This document shows, one piece after another, positions 6,534 to 7,927 of a DNA stretch of 7,927 nt. Every line of letters begins with the position of its first letter. The stretch's first letter is position 1. A program made the translations under genes and the position numbers. The DNA is taken from positions 1 to 7,927 of the forward strand of contig USFL01000060.1 of the NCBI GenBank assembly GCA_900553905.1, written 5' to 3'. Below the pieces are notes generated by a model that was not told the DNA's origin, made no database searches, and saw only the letters and a program-made list of their open reading frames with translations. Origin of the DNA: an uncultured Eubacteriales bacterium. GTDB taxonomy: Bacteria > Bacillota > Clostridia > Christensenellales > Aristaeellaceae.

Positions 6534-7553
6534 GTGGTTACGCTTAAGGACATCGCGCGCGAGGCCAACGTAAGCGTCATGACGGTTTCCAACGTTGTCA
6601 ACGGCAACCTGTCCAAGGTATCCAAAGAGAAAGCGGCACAGATTCAGGAAATCATCCGGCGGCGCAACTATGTGCAAAACGCCAGCGCGCGCAACCTTGC
6701 CAAGGCCAATTCCAATATCGTGGCTATCATGCTGCGCAATATCGGCAATGAAAACGCGCTGAGCGGGCCGCACAACGCGGCGCTGGTGGGACAGATGATC
6801 CGGTTGCTTCAGGCAGGCGGCTTTTATGCGATGGTCAGCCTAGTTGAAAACAAGGCCGACATTGCAAAAACCCTGCGTGCCTGGAATGTGCGGGGAGCCG
6901 TTTTTCTGGGAATGTTCGATGATGAGATCGAGCAGATCTATGCCGCCTCCAAGGCTCCCATGGTATTTGTGGACAGCTACAGCAACATGCGCCGGATTTG
7001 CAGCGTAGGCATTGATGACTACCGGGGCGGACGGCTGGCGGCCCGCTGCCTGGCCGAGCATGGTCATACCCGGCTTGCCTTTGCCGGACCTGCGCAGCAC
7101 GCCACCGGTGTTATCCAGCAACGCCTTGCCGGATTTATGGATGAACTGGCTGCCCGCGGCCTCACGCTGGAACCAGAGCATCGGATTGTTGTGGAATCCG
7201 ACAGCGACCCGCACGCAATTTGCGCTGCGACAGATGCGCTGTGCGCCATGGCTGGAAGCATAACGGGCGTCTTTGTAACAAGCGATCAACTCGCCATGGG
7301 GCTGATGGGCGCGCTGGCAGAGCGCGGGTATTCCATTCCCCGTGATCTATCGGTTGTAGGGTTTGACAACATCCCCGTCAGCGGACAGATCTATCCTCCA
7401 CTGACAACCATTGGGCAGTATCTGGAACAGAAGGCAACGCTCGCCATTGAAATTTTGCAGCGTCAGATAGAGGGCCGAGACACCCCTGCAGAAATGCGCG
7501 TGCTGGATGTGGAACTCGTCGAACGCGCCACCGTATCTGCGCCCCGAACGTGA
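6534..7553 (+). CDS. LacI/GalR-family transcriptional regulator
   Basis: A 339-residue sugar-responsive DNA-binding protein, the normal full length for the family. The helix-turn-helix is at about 3-24 (TLKDIAREANVSVMTVSNVV) and is followed by a hinge helix NASARNLA (49-56); L55 matches the leucine that inserts into the operator's central CG. The rest is a periplasmic-binding-protein-like effector domain with VGIDDYRGG (158-166), the central GHTRLAFAG strand, a VTSDQLAMGL segment and GFDN (276-279) followed by PPLTTI. The gene is divergent from the transport/hydrolase operon and about 290 bp from it, so it most likely represses that operon and perhaps itself, releasing DNA on binding a sugar. 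Activator action is possible but less likely given the perfect operon promoter. The start is GTG, chosen from ribosome-site spacing. Confidence 0.94.
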   Translation: MVTLKDIAREANVSVMTVSNVVNGNLSKVSKEKAAQIQEIIRRRNYVQNASARNLAKANSNIVAIMLRNIGNENALSGPHNAALVGQMIRLLQAGGFYAMVSLVENKADIAKTLRAWNVRGAVFLGMFDDEIEQIYAASKAPMVFVDSYSNMRRICSVGIDDYRGGRLAARCLAEHGHTRLAFAGPAQHATGVIQQRLAGFMDELAARGLTLEPEHRIVVESDSDPHAICAATDALCAMAGSITGVFVTSDQLAMGLMGALAERGYSIPRDLSVVGFDNIPVSGQIYPPLTTIGQYLEQKATLAIEILQRQIEGRDTPAEMRVLDVELVERATVSAPRT

Positions 7554-7790
7554 ACGGGCCCTGACAAACGGAGCCGCAACAACTCTTTTAAAAACAGCAA
7601 AGGAAGCCGTCTGTAGCCGATCAACAGCACCGATATTCCCCAGCACCAGATCGCAGCAATCGCCCCCTGCATCCTGCGGACATTCTGACCTTCTATGAGA
7701 GCGAAGAAGGGCAGCGGGAGTTTTCTCTGAACAGAAGAAGCAGAGAGAATGGAGAAGCAAGGGGTAAAAACAGAATATGGACATGGCAAA
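7554..7790. other. Stretch without a convincing gene after the regulator
   Basis: No open frame here has both a start with a ribosome site and recognisable protein sequence. One plus-strand frame is open from about 7592 and around 7670-7720 reads HPADILTFYESEEGQREFS, which has a protein-like acidic/aromatic pattern. It lacks a start codon and an upstream context, and it then runs into the terminator. It may be a decayed fragment of a small gene or chance. Long read-through of the regulator mRNA into the terminator at 7791 would simply make this its 3' untranslated region. Confidence 0.5.
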
Positions 7791-7831
7791 GGCGGGACAT
7801 CATCCGAAAATGGTGGTGTCCCGCCCTTTTT
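7791..7831 (+). terminator. Strong rho-independent terminator, probably serving both converging transcripts
   Basis: GGCGGGACA (7791-7799) pairs perfectly with TGTCCCGCC (7817-7825). The stem extends inward by about five more pairs, two of them G-U, to a small loop around GAAAA. On the plus strand it is followed by CTTTTTG, a good U-tract, so it should end the LacI-type transcript. On the minus strand the stem is followed by TTTG only, but AAAAAG flanks it on the far side, so it may also weakly stop the gene converging from the right. Confidence 0.85.
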
Positions 7832-7835
7832 GTAT

Positions 7836-7927
7836 TTATGTGGCTTTCTTCTTTAAATTCCGTGGCCCTCTTGGCTTGGAGACAGGCTTGCGCCTTACCC
7901 CGTTGCGAAAGTAGGTACTTTCATACG
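7836..7927 (-). CDS. C-terminal end of an unidentified basic protein (partial)
   Basis: The minus strand is open from the right edge to a TAA at 7836-7838, giving 29 visible residues. They are strongly basic: a YFRNGVRRKP segment, then PRGPRNLKKKAT at the end. The stop sits 5 nt from the hairpin terminator, just where a gene end is expected, which is the main reason to call it real. I do not recognise the family. A lysine-rich tail would fit a nucleic-acid-binding, ribosomal-associated or transposase-like protein, but nothing visible decides. A short chance frame remains possible. Confidence 0.45.
   Translation of the reverse strand, partial: YESTYFRNGVRRKPVSKPRGPRNLKKKAT

Noticed and set aside
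7507..7698. Small 63-codon plus-strand frame overlapping the regulator's end
   Set aside because: Mostly a frame shadow of the regulator's C-terminus with low-complexity composition and no ribosome site.
1..7927. CRISPR array, tRNA, rRNA, riboswitch, insertion sequence or phage defence system
   Set aside because: No regularly spaced repeats, no tRNA- or rRNA-like sequence, no long conserved leader, no transposase motifs and no defence-protein motifs were seen on either strand.

Overview
The window holds one carbohydrate-uptake and breakdown locus of ordinary but complete design. It reads leftward (minus strand) as sugar-binding protein, two CUT1-type ABC permeases, a GH13 alpha-amylase-family enzyme and a GH31 alpha-glucosidase-type enzyme that runs off the left edge. 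A LacI-family regulator is transcribed away from it on the plus strand. The style suggests a GC-moderate Gram-positive anaerobe of the Bacillota (Clostridia): strong AGGAGG-type ribosome binding sites, a consensus TTGACA/TATAAT promoter, and GH13/GH31 motifs of the type seen in Firmicutes. This assignment is inference; there is no rRNA or other marker gene to confirm it.

Layout. Bases 1-1730 (-) hold a GH31 enzyme with both catalytic aspartates present and the C-terminus missing. Bases 1727-3025 (-) hold a cytoplasmic GH13 enzyme with a complete catalytic triad, joined to the GH31 gene by an ATGA overlap. Bases 3094-3918 (-) hold a MalG-like permease and 3930-4817 (-) a MalF-like permease. 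Bases 4844-4874 hold a perfect 11-bp GC-rich hairpin between the permeases and the binding-protein gene. Bases 4897-6243 (-) hold the sugar-binding protein, which has a signal peptide but no lipobox cysteine. Bases 6244-6533 are a divergent control region with a near-perfect sigma-A promoter for the operon, a CG-centred operator-like palindrome at its transcription start, several other palindromes, and a weaker promoter for the regulator. Bases 6534-7553 (+) hold the LacI-type regulator. Bases 7554-7790 hold no convincing gene, 7791-7831 a strong hairpin terminator, and 7836-7927 (-) the C-terminal end of an unidentified basic protein converging on it.

How it works together (inference from family roles). 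The binding protein captures an oligosaccharide outside the cell and the two permeases import it. The two enzymes have no export signal, so they should cut the imported sugar inside the cell; the GH13/GH31 pairing points to alpha-linked glucosides, but the exact linkage cannot be read from sequence. The LacI protein probably represses the operon until a sugar ligand releases it. No ATPase subunit is encoded here, so the permeases must use an MsmK/MalK-type ATPase from elsewhere or beyond the left edge. I did not find a previously undescribed system. The most interesting points are the divergent control region, the intra-operon hairpin and the non-lipidated binding protein.
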